This document shows, in pieces, positions 38,446 through 47,161 of a stretch of 64,000 bases of DNA. This DNA comes from Lachnospiraceae bacterium (GTDB lineage: Bacteria; Bacillota; Clostridia; Lachnospirales; Lachnospiraceae), in contig JAFLTC010000004.1 of the NCBI GenBank assembly GCA_022510615.1, positions 62,001 to 126,000 on the forward strand. The letters are read 5' to 3'. The position numbers and the translations under genes are program-made. The notes beneath the pieces were generated by a model. That model saw only the letters and a program-made list of their open reading frames with translations. It made no database searches and was not told the origin of the DNA. The stretch's first letter is position 1; every line of letters starts with the position of its first letter.

Positions 38446-40662
38446 ATGAAACTATGGAGAACCGCAGCCGCAGTAATAGCAATAACCCTGTGTATAACAG
38501 CGGTGCCAGTCGCTGCAGAAAAGAGTCAGGACGAGAAAACAGTAAGTATTTCGGAAGAATGGGAAGGCGCAGATAAAGGTCTTGGTTATATCCCCTATCA
38601 GAACGAAGTATATAACGAAAATGATTTGATCGATATTCAAACTGCGACATCGCCAGGGGAGAAGCGAAGGTCGGCGGTGGTTCTGCCGTCCTCTTACGAC
38701 GCCAGAGACGATGGAGTGGTTCCTTCGGTGAAAGATCAGGGAAACACAGGAAGTTGCTGGGCGTTTGCAGCCCTTGGTTCCGGGGAGTCCGGTCTGATGA
38801 AGAAAGGGATAGAAAAAGGACTTGGTGCAGAAATAGAAGAACCGGATTTGTCAGAGCGTCAGCTCACCTATACCGCACTGAATTATTGGCTGGACCCGTT
38901 AAATCTGACAGAGGGAGATATCAAACAGTTAGGTTCTGGGGTCAATTCCTATAATCAAGGTGGTAACTCGACCATAGCCATCAATTCACTGGCGGCATGG
39001 CGGGGGGCAGTGGATGAGGAGAAAGCGCCCTATGATGTCATTTATAATGCAGATGTAGATGAGAAGGATAAAGACATCCGGATTCCGGACAGTCTGGTTT
39101 ACCAGCAGGATTCGTATCACCTGGAAAATTCGGAGAGTGTTTATCTAGCCACCCCGAACAGGATAAAGGAACTGCTGATGGAAAAGGGTTGCGCTGAGAT
39201 TAGCTACCATGCACCGGATACAAAAGCAGAAGTGTCACGGTATGCCAATGCCGACTACACGGCGTACTACGTGGATGATGAGAATGCGGGGATCAATCAT
39301 GCGGTGTTGCTGGTGGGCTGGGATGATGACTATCCGGTAGAAAATTTTAATCCGAACTGTCGTCCTGAGAAGCCGGGAGCCTGGCTGATTCGGAACAGCT
39401 GGGGAACGGATATCCACGATGAGGGATATCTATGGATTTCCTATGAGGATAAGGTATTGTCACAGGAAGCGAATGAAGTGACATTTTTTGATATGGTGCC
39501 GGCAGATAACTATGATAATAATTATCAGTATGACGGCAGTGCGGCATATGCATATGTGATAGGACCGCAGGGCATGGCCAACATTTTTACGGCACAGTAT
39601 AAAGAAAACCTCGAAGCTGTTTCCATCCAGACTCTCGAACGAAATGTAACCTATGAAATAAAAATCTACCAGGTGTCGGATGCCACAAAACCGGAGAGCG
39701 GGAAACAACTGGGAACAACCATTACCGGTACGGTGGAGGAGCGGGGCTATCACACCATTGACTTTACCGAACAGGGAGGGGAAGATATCGCGCTGGACAA
39801 GGGAAACAAATTTTCCGTTGTGGTGAGGTTGAAAAATGAAGAAGACGACGACAGTTACATTGTGATGGAGTACGCATATCCATCGAGGTTCGGCGTGACA
39901 GAAAAAGTTTCTCTGAAGGAAAAGGAAAGTTTTGTTCTAAATGGAAGCCGATGGCAGGACTGTGCTGACAATCCGAAAGTATTCATGGGAAATTTGCGGA
40001 TAAAAGCTTTTACCACCGTCGATGACAGTGTACCATGCACCGGTATCACTGCCAAAACAGACAGGATAACCGTGCCGCTAAATGAAAAAGCTGATATTTC
40101 CTATACCCTGTCGCCAAATAATGTAACGAATGAGGTCGTGACGTGGGAGTCCGCGGATGAAAGTATTGTCAGGGTGTCAAATGGAGTGGTATACGGCATA
40201 AAAAAAGGAGAAACCACAGTTACCGGCCGCATCAATGGACACGAAATGACGGTGCCAGTAACGGTAGTCGATGCGCCGGTAGTAAAACCGGGGACGCCAA
40301 CATCCGATGCGACAAATACGCCAACGCCCGCTGTAACGAAAAAACCAACTCCATTGCCAACGCCAAAGCCGCCAACTGTCAAAAAAGAGGTGAAAAAGGT
40401 TGTCATCACGAAAAAGGGAAAAAAGAAAGCCCTCAAAAAGAAGGTTACCTTGAAAGAGGGAGAAAAACTGAAACTGGCTGCAAAGGTAACGGTTACAGGT
40501 GGAGCATCCAAGAAAGTAACATGGAAATCCTCCAAGAAAAAGGTTGCCACGGTTTCCGGTAAAGGTGTTGTCAAAGCCAAGAAAAAAGGTAAGGCGAAGA
40601 TTACCGTCACTTCCAAGGTAAATAAGAAAAAGAAATGCACGATTACAATCAGGGTAAAATAA
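38446..40662 (+). CDS. Secreted C1-family (papain-like) cysteine peptidase with C-terminal Big_2 and Lys-rich Ig-like module
   Basis: YDARDDGVVPSVKDQGNTGSCWAFAALGSGESG; INHAVLLVGWDDDY; RNSWGTDIHDEGYLWISYED; TP-rich linker; WKSSKKKVATVSGKGVVKAKKKGKAKITV. Confidence 0.92.
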   Translation: MKLWRTAAAVIAITLCITAVPVAAEKSQDEKTVSISEEWEGADKGLGYIPYQNEVYNENDLIDIQTATSPGEKRRSAVVLPSSYDARDDGVVPSVKDQGNTGSCWAFAALGSGESGLMKKGIEKGLGAEIEEPDLSERQLTYTALNYWLDPLNLTEGDIKQLGSGVNSYNQGGNSTIAINSLAAWRGAVDEEKAPYDVIYNADVDEKDKDIRIPDSLVYQQDSYHLENSESVYLATPNRIKELLMEKGCAEISYHAPDTKAEVSRYANADYTAYYVDDENAGINHAVLLVGWDDDYPVENFNPNCRPEKPGAWLIRNSWGTDIHDEGYLWISYEDKVLSQEANEVTFFDMVPADNYDNNYQYDGSAAYAYVIGPQGMANIFTAQYKENLEAVSIQTLERNVTYEIKIYQVSDATKPESGKQLGTTITGTVEERGYHTIDFTEQGGEDIALDKGNKFSVVVRLKNEEDDDSYIVMEYAYPSRFGVTEKVSLKEKESFVLNGSRWQDCADNPKVFMGNLRIKAFTTVDDSVPCTGITAKTDRITVPLNEKADISYTLSPNNVTNEVVTWESADESIVRVSNGVVYGIKKGETTVTGRINGHEMTVPVTVVDAPVVKPGTPTSDATNTPTPAVTKKPTPLPTPKPPTVKKEVKKVVITKKGKKKALKKKVTLKEGEKLKLAAKVTVTGGASKKVTWKSSKKKVATVSGKGVVKAKKKGKAKITVTSKVNKKKKCTITIRVK

Positions 40663-40680
40663 TGGACGGATTTACAATGA

Positions 40681-40733
40681 AACGGGACGCCCGCATTGGT
40701 GAGAAACTGCCGGTGCGAGCGCCCCTTTTTTAT
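40681..40733 (+). terminator. Hairpin terminator between peptidase gene and cotJC2
   Basis: GGGACGCCCGCATTGGTGAGAAACTGCCGGTGCGAGCGCCCCTTTTTT. Confidence 0.65.
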
Positions 40734-41359
40734 TCGAGAAACTTCTTATCAAACTCCGCATTAAAGTAATAAAAATTCTTAGCATCCAGCTTCGACTTGG
40801 TCATTTCCAGTGCCTCCCCGAACCGCTGAAAGTGGACAATCTCTCTGGCGCGAAGGAATTTCAGTGGTGCCCGTACGTCCGGGTCATCGATAACCCGCAG
40901 AAGATTTTCATAGACCGTTCTCGCTTTCTGCTCCGCCGCAAGATCCTCATATAAGTCGGCGAAGGCGTCTCCCTTAGACTGAAACTCCAGAGCGGTAAAA
41001 GGAACGCCGGCAGCAGCCTGAGGCCAGAGGGCACTTGTATGGTCAATATAGTAGGCATCAAAGCCGGCAGTCTTTGCCTGCTCCGGTGTCAAATCTTTCG
41101 TCAGCTGATAAACCATGGCGCATATAATCTCCATGTGGTTAATCTCTTCTGTTCCGATATCCGTCAAAAGTCCGCCCACCTTTTTTACCGGCATGGAATA
41201 ACGCTGGGCAAGATACCGCATGGAGGCGGACAGCTCGCCGTCAGGACCGCCGTACTGACTGATAATCAACTGTGCCGTTTTCGGACAAGTTTTTTCTATC
41301 TTTACAGGAAACTGTAATCGTTTTTCATAACTCCACATTAGATGAGTCCTCCTTCCCAT
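40730..41359 (-). CDS. cotJC: Spore coat protein CotJC (manganese catalase-like), intact paralog
   Basis: 209 aa, QYGGPDGELSASMRYLAQRY...LTDIGTEEINHMEIICAMVYQL...FTALEFQSKGD...LRAREIVHFQRFGEAL. Confidence 0.95.
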   Translation of the reverse strand: MGRRTHLMWSYEKRLQFPVKIEKTCPKTAQLIISQYGGPDGELSASMRYLAQRYSMPVKKVGGLLTDIGTEEINHMEIICAMVYQLTKDLTPEQAKTAGFDAYYIDHTSALWPQAAAGVPFTALEFQSKGDAFADLYEDLAAEQKARTVYENLLRVIDDPDVRAPLKFLRAREIVHFQRFGEALEMTKSKLDAKNFYYFNAEFDKKFLE

Positions 41360-41808
41360 GGCATAGGGCCTTCCGCCCAGCCATATTCGTTGGTATCCGG
41401 ATTGCCGGTAATCATGGAAATCTGGGTAAGAGGATTATACTTTTTCGCATATTCCGCCAGTAAGTCCAGTCTCTGCTCCAGCAATTCTTTGAATAATGCC
41501 AGTCCTTTCGGACAGGAAGGATGCGTGTCTAAATATAATGTCAAGTCATTGATGGCAAAACTGATAGTTGCAATTTTACTCATCATTTCTTCTCTATCTG
41601 CTTCCTTTTTATCCAGTGCAGAAAATTTAGAGGTGAGGGAACTTTTGACATCCTCAGCTTTAAAAAATTTTAAGTTCAGGCATGGGAAAATAGTACCTTC
41701 TTTCAGAGCAGTTTTAAAATCATAGGGCTCGCACCATTCCTGCATGGGAACAGACGCCATGGCAAGAGTTTCCGGGCAGGTGCAGCCGGTATCCTTCGTA
41801 TCGTTCAT
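41338..41808 (-). CDS. CotJA-CotJB fusion protein
   Basis: N-terminal LAMASVPMQEWCEPYDFKTALKEGTIFPCLNLKFF (CotJA-like) fused to ATISFAINDLTLYLDTHPSCPKGLALFKELLEQ...GPMPWEGG (CotJB-like). Confidence 0.85.
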   Translation of the reverse strand: MNDTKDTGCTCPETLAMASVPMQEWCEPYDFKTALKEGTIFPCLNLKFFKAEDVKSSLTSKFSALDKKEADREEMMSKIATISFAINDLTLYLDTHPSCPKGLALFKELLEQRLDLLAEYAKKYNPLTQISMITGNPDTNEYGWAEGPMPWEGGLI

Positions 41809-41954
41809 CCTATCATCTCCTTTGTATAAATTTTTGTGACAATAATATTTTTTGTCGATTAAGGGATAATATGCGGACAAGATATTTCCATTGTGAATTC
41901 AAAAGTGTTTCAAAAAATTCCAATTGAATTAAAAAAATAAAAATTAAAAAAATT

Positions 41955-42500
41955 GCAACTGTTTCCGCTCCCTGGGAAGAGATATATAATACGGAAGACG
42001 GAAGTACCGGAAAAATGGTTACGAATCCATCTTATGTAAAGCTGGCATTCAAATATGCCTATGATGAGCTGGTAGCCAATAAGAGAACGAATATCTCCTT
42101 AATCTACAATGATTTTAATACCTACGGTGAGGATACCGCAGATCGTATAGTGACGATGTATAAGTGGTTGAATACTAAGGATGATGTGAATACCACCGGT
42201 GCTACGATTTGTAACGGTGTCGGTATGCAGTCCCATCTGAGTGTGAAAAATTCATATCATTCGGTGACTAATTTTACGGCTGCCCTGAATAAGTTCTGTA
42301 ATGTAGGTATGGAGGTTCAGATTACTGAGCTGGATGCCACCAGAGATGGTGCTACAGAGGCTGAGGAGGCAGCGTACTGGAAAGACATCATGAAGGCTTT
42401 AATTACTGCTAAGAAGGCTGGCGGCAACATAACTGGTGTTACCATCTGGGGACTTTATGATGCCACTTCATGGCGAGCATCCGGAGGTTTTTTCGTGTAA
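41955..42500 (+). pseudogene. GH10 endo-1,4-beta-xylanase remnant (internal to near-C-terminal fragment)
   Basis: ATVSAPWEEIYN...KLAFKYAYDELVANKRTNISLIYNDFNTYG...VGMQSHLSV...EVQITELDA...GVTIWGLYDATSWRASGG then FFV*; no N-terminal half and a truncated end. Confidence 0.85.
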
Positions 42501-42519
42501 AACTTTTCAAATAACCGGG
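42483..42519 (+). repeat. 37-nt repeat, near-identical to 111-148
   Basis: GGAGGTTTTTTCGTGTAAAACTTTTCAAATAACCGGG; differs from 111-148 by one T in the T-tract. Confidence 0.92.
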
Positions 42520-42588
42520 GATAGCACTGAACTGGATTTCAGAAAACTGGAAGAAAATAAAAAAATGTCAAATAATGTAAAATAATGA

Positions 42589-42618
42589 TTGACATGTCGA
42601 CGAGCCATTGTGTAAAAT
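42589..42618 (+). promoter_or_regulatory. SigA-type promoter of the Hint/protease operon
   Basis: TTGACA-N18-TAAAAT, RBS GAAAGGAG before ATG 42671. Confidence 0.65.
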
Positions 42619-42670
42619 TAAAAGTAACTTGCTCAGGTTATAGAAAGCAATGGAAAGGAGATGAGTTAAT

Positions 42671-44317
42671 ATGTCAACATATGGGAAAATGGACTATACG
42701 AAAGAGGAACACTTTTTGGCGGCTCTTGAGCATTTTGGAGGAAAAGACTTTCTGCAGGAAAACTTCCCGAATATGCTCCAAATGTTGTACAATACGCGCG
42801 AGTGGCATCAGGAGCTTAACAGGAAGAATGAGGATGAGCCAGTGGGATACGAGGATTCATTCGAAATTATGGAACTGTGCCAGTCTGATACAAAGAATGA
42901 ACGGGGGGAATCTGGGACATCTATTGTGAGCCTGTCAAATATGTCGTTGGTTAATAAAGCATCTTTCCTGCAAATATCCAGTGTTGTAAAGGATCCGGTC
43001 AATGGGGTGATTTTTGCGTCAAGCGCAGTACATGACACGAATAGAAACAATCTGGAAAATCCGCTGACCGTGGATTCTAAGTTGATGTCTTACACTAAAA
43101 GTCCCAAGGTTCTGACCGTGTCGGACTTCATGGCAGCCAGCAAGGTCAACGGTAAAAGCGTATGTGTCGCAAATACAATAAACAGGACACTGGAAATTGA
43201 CTTGGCGAATGGCAAGCCGGATATTACAAATATTGTGGTAAACCAACCGGCTCCCAAAAACGAACAAGCCTTTGTAATAAGGGTTGTTTATAACGGCCGG
43301 ACGGATAACGATGCCAGTTACAATTTTAAGATGGCGACGGACTGGACATCAGGGGGTGTCCGATATGTCAGGGTGTTTTTCCCTTTTTCTATTACGGTGA
43401 ATTTGGATGATGACTTTCAGTTTTGCAACGATACGCCGGTAAGCTTTGGAGATGATTTTATGGTCAGTCTGGCGAGTGAGGTTGTACAGGGAGGGAGCGT
43501 CCATTTTAACACCGCTACCCCCTATATAGATAAAATAAAATCGACGATAGACGGAAACACATTAACGTTGGACTTCTCCTATCAGGCGGATACAGATTTT
43601 AATTACTGGGGTATAGAGATGCCTTTGACGTTAAAACAGGCGGAGGGGGTGTTTGATTTTCATCTGCAATTTACTGTGAATTACGCTTACAAGGACAATC
43701 CTGGTGAAATACTTCACACGCCAATCCTTGTGACTAGTGAGGAGTATCCGGAGTCCCAGAATATGGTGAAGATAAAACAAGCGAGAATCTTGTGGGGATG
43801 TTTGGGAAAAGACACTCAACTGCTTACAGAGGATGGATATCGAAACATTAGTGAGGTTAAGCCCGGTGATAAGCTTTACACGAATAAGGGGTATATCAGA
43901 TTAAAAAATATGGTGACTGGCACAGAAGAAAAAATAGTCGCTGTGGCTGTGTCCGAGGAAAAGACATTGCTTCTCACCAAAAAGCACCCGATTGCTACCG
44001 AGCGGGGAATTATTTATGCGGACGGTCTCACAATTGGGGACAAGCTGAAAATGGAGGACGGTTCTCTCAGGGAAATTTATTATCTGGAAATTAAAGATTA
44101 TCATGACAAGGTATATTGTCCTGAACTGGAGGAAAGCGCTCTGATTGCAGCCGACGGCATTATGGTGGGGGATTATATGACGAAGGTGGATGTAGTCGAG
44201 GAACCGGAGGAAGAATTGGAGCCGTTGGAGCCTGAACTTATGGATGAATTGATTCGGTGGTCCGAATGGAAGGAGCAGAAAATGAAGGAAGAACATAGGA
44301 AGGAGGTAGCAAAATGA
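42671..44317 (+). CDS. Hint-domain (intein/hedgehog-like) protein
   Basis: C-terminal CLGKDTQLLTEDGYRNISEVKPGDKLYTNKG (block A) and TLLLTKKHPIATERG (TxxH block B), ending IAADGIMVGDYMTKV; novel ~370-aa N-terminal region. Confidence 0.8.
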   Translation: MSTYGKMDYTKEEHFLAALEHFGGKDFLQENFPNMLQMLYNTREWHQELNRKNEDEPVGYEDSFEIMELCQSDTKNERGESGTSIVSLSNMSLVNKASFLQISSVVKDPVNGVIFASSAVHDTNRNNLENPLTVDSKLMSYTKSPKVLTVSDFMAASKVNGKSVCVANTINRTLEIDLANGKPDITNIVVNQPAPKNEQAFVIRVVYNGRTDNDASYNFKMATDWTSGGVRYVRVFFPFSITVNLDDDFQFCNDTPVSFGDDFMVSLASEVVQGGSVHFNTATPYIDKIKSTIDGNTLTLDFSYQADTDFNYWGIEMPLTLKQAEGVFDFHLQFTVNYAYKDNPGEILHTPILVTSEEYPESQNMVKIKQARILWGCLGKDTQLLTEDGYRNISEVKPGDKLYTNKGYIRLKNMVTGTEEKIVAVAVSEEKTLLLTKKHPIATERGIIYADGLTIGDKLKMEDGSLREIYYLEIKDYHDKVYCPELEESALIAADGIMVGDYMTKVDVVEEPEEELEPLEPELMDELIRWSEWKEQKMKEEHRKEVAK

Positions 44318-45222
44318 CATACGATGCGCTTAAAGAGTATCTGGAACAGAACTCTGATGAGATTATGAAACAGACGGGGGCGCATATGGTCGGAATCGGA
44401 AAAAATGCAGATGGCGAGGATATTTTGAATATATATGCGGAGAATCCGCCGACGAATCAGGAGTCAAAGGCGATGCAGAAGCTATTTTCAGATTCTGTGA
44501 AAATTCCATTTCAGTATGTGGTAGAGAAACAGTCGGAATCCGATATCCTGTATGTAAATGAAGAGGAGTCGTTGCATAAGGACTACGGGCGATACCGCCC
44601 TTTGATAGGGGGGATTCAGGTCTATTTAAAGAATAAAACGAAGGCATGGTTTGGAACGCTGGGGACTTTTGTGAAGTCAAAAGATTCAAAGGATAATAAA
44701 TTGTACCTTCTTTCCAATAAACATGTGCTGGATTCCGTGAACCTCAATGTGTATCAGCCATTGCCCGGCGACAACAATATAATTGCCAAAGTTTGTCGTG
44801 TGGAAGAATTTAACAATACGGATGCCGCGCTGGCGGAAGTGCTGAACCCTTCCGACGTAGATGCTGATGTTATAGAAGAAATTGGGATAATAACTGAGAT
44901 AAAAAAAATCGAAAAGAGCGATGCCGGTAAGAAGGTGATTAAGCGAGGTCGGACGACGATTCGAACAGTAGGAACTATCGAAAGCACCTCTGCCACAGTT
45001 AGATTGACCGACGGCACCGTGCGTTATGACTGTGTTATTGTGCGAGCCAACAAGGGTGAGTTATTTTCAAATTCGGGCGACTCGGGTTCTCCGGTCGTCA
45101 TGAGTGGAGAAGGAAAGCTTGTGGGCCTGCATTTTGCAGGAAATCAAACACCGGGGGGCACCTCTATTTTCTGTAAAATCGATAACGTTTTTGAAAACTA
45201 CAATATTAAACTGACAGATTGA
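44314..45222 (+). CDS. Trypsin-like serine protease (chymotrypsin fold), cytosolic
   Basis: LLSNKHVL (His), FNNTDAALAEV (Asp), SNSGDSGSPVVMSGEGKLVGLHFAG (Ser); no signal peptide; ATGA overlap with upstream ORF. Confidence 0.85.
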   Translation: MTYDALKEYLEQNSDEIMKQTGAHMVGIGKNADGEDILNIYAENPPTNQESKAMQKLFSDSVKIPFQYVVEKQSESDILYVNEEESLHKDYGRYRPLIGGIQVYLKNKTKAWFGTLGTFVKSKDSKDNKLYLLSNKHVLDSVNLNVYQPLPGDNNIIAKVCRVEEFNNTDAALAEVLNPSDVDADVIEEIGIITEIKKIEKSDAGKKVIKRGRTTIRTVGTIESTSATVRLTDGTVRYDCVIVRANKGELFSNSGDSGSPVVMSGEGKLVGLHFAGNQTPGGTSIFCKIDNVFENYNIKLTD

Positions 45223-45225
45223 TAA

Positions 45226-45267
45226 AAAATCCCCTGGCTATATCACTATAGCCAGGGAATTTTTTAT
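45226..45267 (+). terminator. Rho-independent terminator
   Basis: TCCCCTGGCTATAtcacTATAGCCAGGGAATTTTTT. Confidence 0.9.
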
Positions 45268-45268
45268 C

Positions 45269-45348
45269 TTATAGGAAAGTTCTTCCTTGCGGAGCGAAAA
45301 ACGCTATGCGTATTTCAGAAGGGCGCGTTTCTCAGCCGCCCCTTTTTT
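45269..45348 (+). repeat. Dispersed hairpin + terminator repeat (copy 2)
   Basis: TTATAGGAAAGTTCTTCCTTGCGGAGCGAAAAACGCTATGCGTATTTCAGAAGGGCGCGTTTCTCAGCCGCCCCTTTTTT; similar to 16937-17014. Confidence 0.8.
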
Positions 45349-45472
45349 ATGGTGCTCTGTGACTTCTTACAGAGAGAATCGTGTTGATTTTTGATGTAAA
45401 AATATCTAAACTTTTGCAACATTTTTGACATAAAAATCGTTTTGTATATAGAAAGAAATTTAATAGGAGGGA

Positions 45473-46711
45473 ATGACTATGAAAAAACTGATTACCTTAT
45501 TAACATTGAGTGCCTGCATTCTTTTTCTTGGCGCGACCCGTGCAGATGCCGCAGATGCCGGAAATGTGCAAATCACTGCAACAACGTTTCCGGATGAATT
45601 TTTCCGAAACTATGTGTTAGACAATATCGACACAAACAAGGATGGGATTCTGCAACAGGAAGAGGCAGAAGCAGTGACGAAGATTTCTTTTCGGAAATTC
45701 AATGATGCCGATGAGCAGGATAGCGAAGATGAGGAAGGAACAGTAGAACTGCACTATTACACAAAAGATGAATTTACTTTTGATTTTAAAGGTCTGGAGA
45801 ATTTTACAAATGTAACAGATCTTACGATTCGGTTGTTTGGTGGACTGACAAAAGACAATGCAGACTATCCGGTCCAGGTCAGCAATGTAAGTTCTTTGTA
45901 CCGGCTTAAAAATTTGAAAGCATTGGAAATCAATAAGACGAACATGAAGAACTTTGACTGTTCAAAGTTTCCAAAGCTTGAGAAATTAACCCTCACGGAA
46001 TTTGGTGAACTGACAAAAATGACGTTCAAAGGGAACAAAAAATTAAAGAAATTGAATTTGTCAGATTTTCCAAAGCTTAGTTCATTCGATGTATCTTCGC
46101 TTGGAAAGCTTACCTCTATACAGTTGCGCGCAGTCAATGTCAAAAATATCAAATTCGGAAAAAAGAATAGCAGTATAAAAAGGCTGGATATTGGCAGTTA
46201 TACAAACCAATATTGTAAAAAGTTGACATCCCTTAATTTAAGCAAATTGACCGGGTTGAAAAAACTGCTTGTCTCATGGCAGAAAAATTTAAAGAAGCTG
46301 GATGTATCCCATAACAAAAAACTCAGTGCGATTTACTTGGAAAAATGCAACAAGATTACCACACTGGTCCCAAAGAAAAATCAGAAGCTGACAGAGGTAA
46401 ATGTCTGGGGTTGTAAAAATTTTAAGACTCTGGATCTAAGTGCAAATCATAAACTGAGTTCGCTGAGTCTGGAAGGCATGATAGTAAAGAACATTCGGCT
46501 GAGCAAGAAGAATAAGCTGACCTTTTTCCGTTATGCCAACGCGAAACTCAAAAAATTCAATGTAAAGAATATTAACACGAAGACACTGAAGGACTTGCAG
46601 CTCTATGGAAACAAACTGAAAAAAGTAGATATACGAAAATATAAAAAGTTGCAAAATCTGGAAGTGGATAAGGGCGTGAAGGTGGTCGGAAAATTATCCT
46701 TGCAATCGTAG
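45473..46711 (+). CDS. Secreted leucine-rich-repeat protein with EF-hand-like N-terminal motif
   Basis: Signal peptide; FPDEFFRNYVLDNIDTNKDGILQQEEAEAVTKI; repeats such as LKKLDVSHNKKLSAIYLEKC. Confidence 0.85.
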   Translation: MTMKKLITLLTLSACILFLGATRADAADAGNVQITATTFPDEFFRNYVLDNIDTNKDGILQQEEAEAVTKISFRKFNDADEQDSEDEEGTVELHYYTKDEFTFDFKGLENFTNVTDLTIRLFGGLTKDNADYPVQVSNVSSLYRLKNLKALEINKTNMKNFDCSKFPKLEKLTLTEFGELTKMTFKGNKKLKKLNLSDFPKLSSFDVSSLGKLTSIQLRAVNVKNIKFGKKNSSIKRLDIGSYTNQYCKKLTSLNLSKLTGLKKLLVSWQKNLKKLDVSHNKKLSAIYLEKCNKITTLVPKKNQKLTEVNVWGCKNFKTLDLSANHKLSSLSLEGMIVKNIRLSKKNKLTFFRYANAKLKKFNVKNINTKTLKDLQLYGNKLKKVDIRKYKKLQNLEVDKGVKVVGKLSLQS

Positions 46712-46737
46712 GTGGGATGTGCTACAATATTAGGCAA

Positions 46738-47005
46738 AGCGATGAAGGAAACGAATGCTTATGCAGTGACCGTATGACAGGGAGAGACGTCATTGACTGA
46801 AAGCGTCTTGTGGAAGCGATAAGCAGGAGAACATTCCAGAGCTGATAAGTCGAATATTTAGTAGACTTACCCGGTGAGCACCGTTATATGCGATAATGAG
46901 AGGAGATACAATGGGGTATCTCAACGCGGGTGGTACCGCGGGTTTATTAATAGTGTAAATTTTCCCGTCCCAGAAAAAGCAGGAATGCTTTTCTGGGACG
47001 TTTTT
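46738..47005 (+). ncRNA. T-box leader upstream of aspS2-gatCAB
   Basis: GATGAAGGAA 5' Stem I; T-box GGGTGGTACCGCG (46928-46940); terminator GTCCCAGAAAAAGC..GCTTTTCTGGGACGTTTTT (46967-47005). Confidence 0.95.
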
Positions 47006-47008
47006 CAC

Positions 47009-47145
47009 GTTAGCGACAAGCCATACTCCGTAAGAACAACAACCCTCTGCGTGCTCGCACGCAGTGAGGGATGTTGTTCTTACGGAGCACGGCGACCGCC
47101 GTGATGATTTGCGCCTATGGCGCAAAGAATTGGCATGACGCTAAC
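47009..47145 (+). repeat. Multi-hairpin element with outer inverted repeat
   Basis: Outer GTTAGCGACAAGCC / GGCATGACGCTAAC (12/14 complementary) enclosing hairpins 47026-47087, 47088-47103 and 47108-47126. Confidence 0.75.
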
Positions 47146-47161
47146 AAAGCAGAGCCTGTTG

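Noticed and set aside
40101-40640. 179-aa minus ORF, Phe/Thr-rich
   Set aside because: Same artefact, antisense to the Lys-rich tail of the papain-like peptidase gene.
46874-47104. 76-aa ORF (and 46790-47125 antisense)
   Set aside because: Overlaps the T-box RNA, its terminator and the palindromic element; no protein features.
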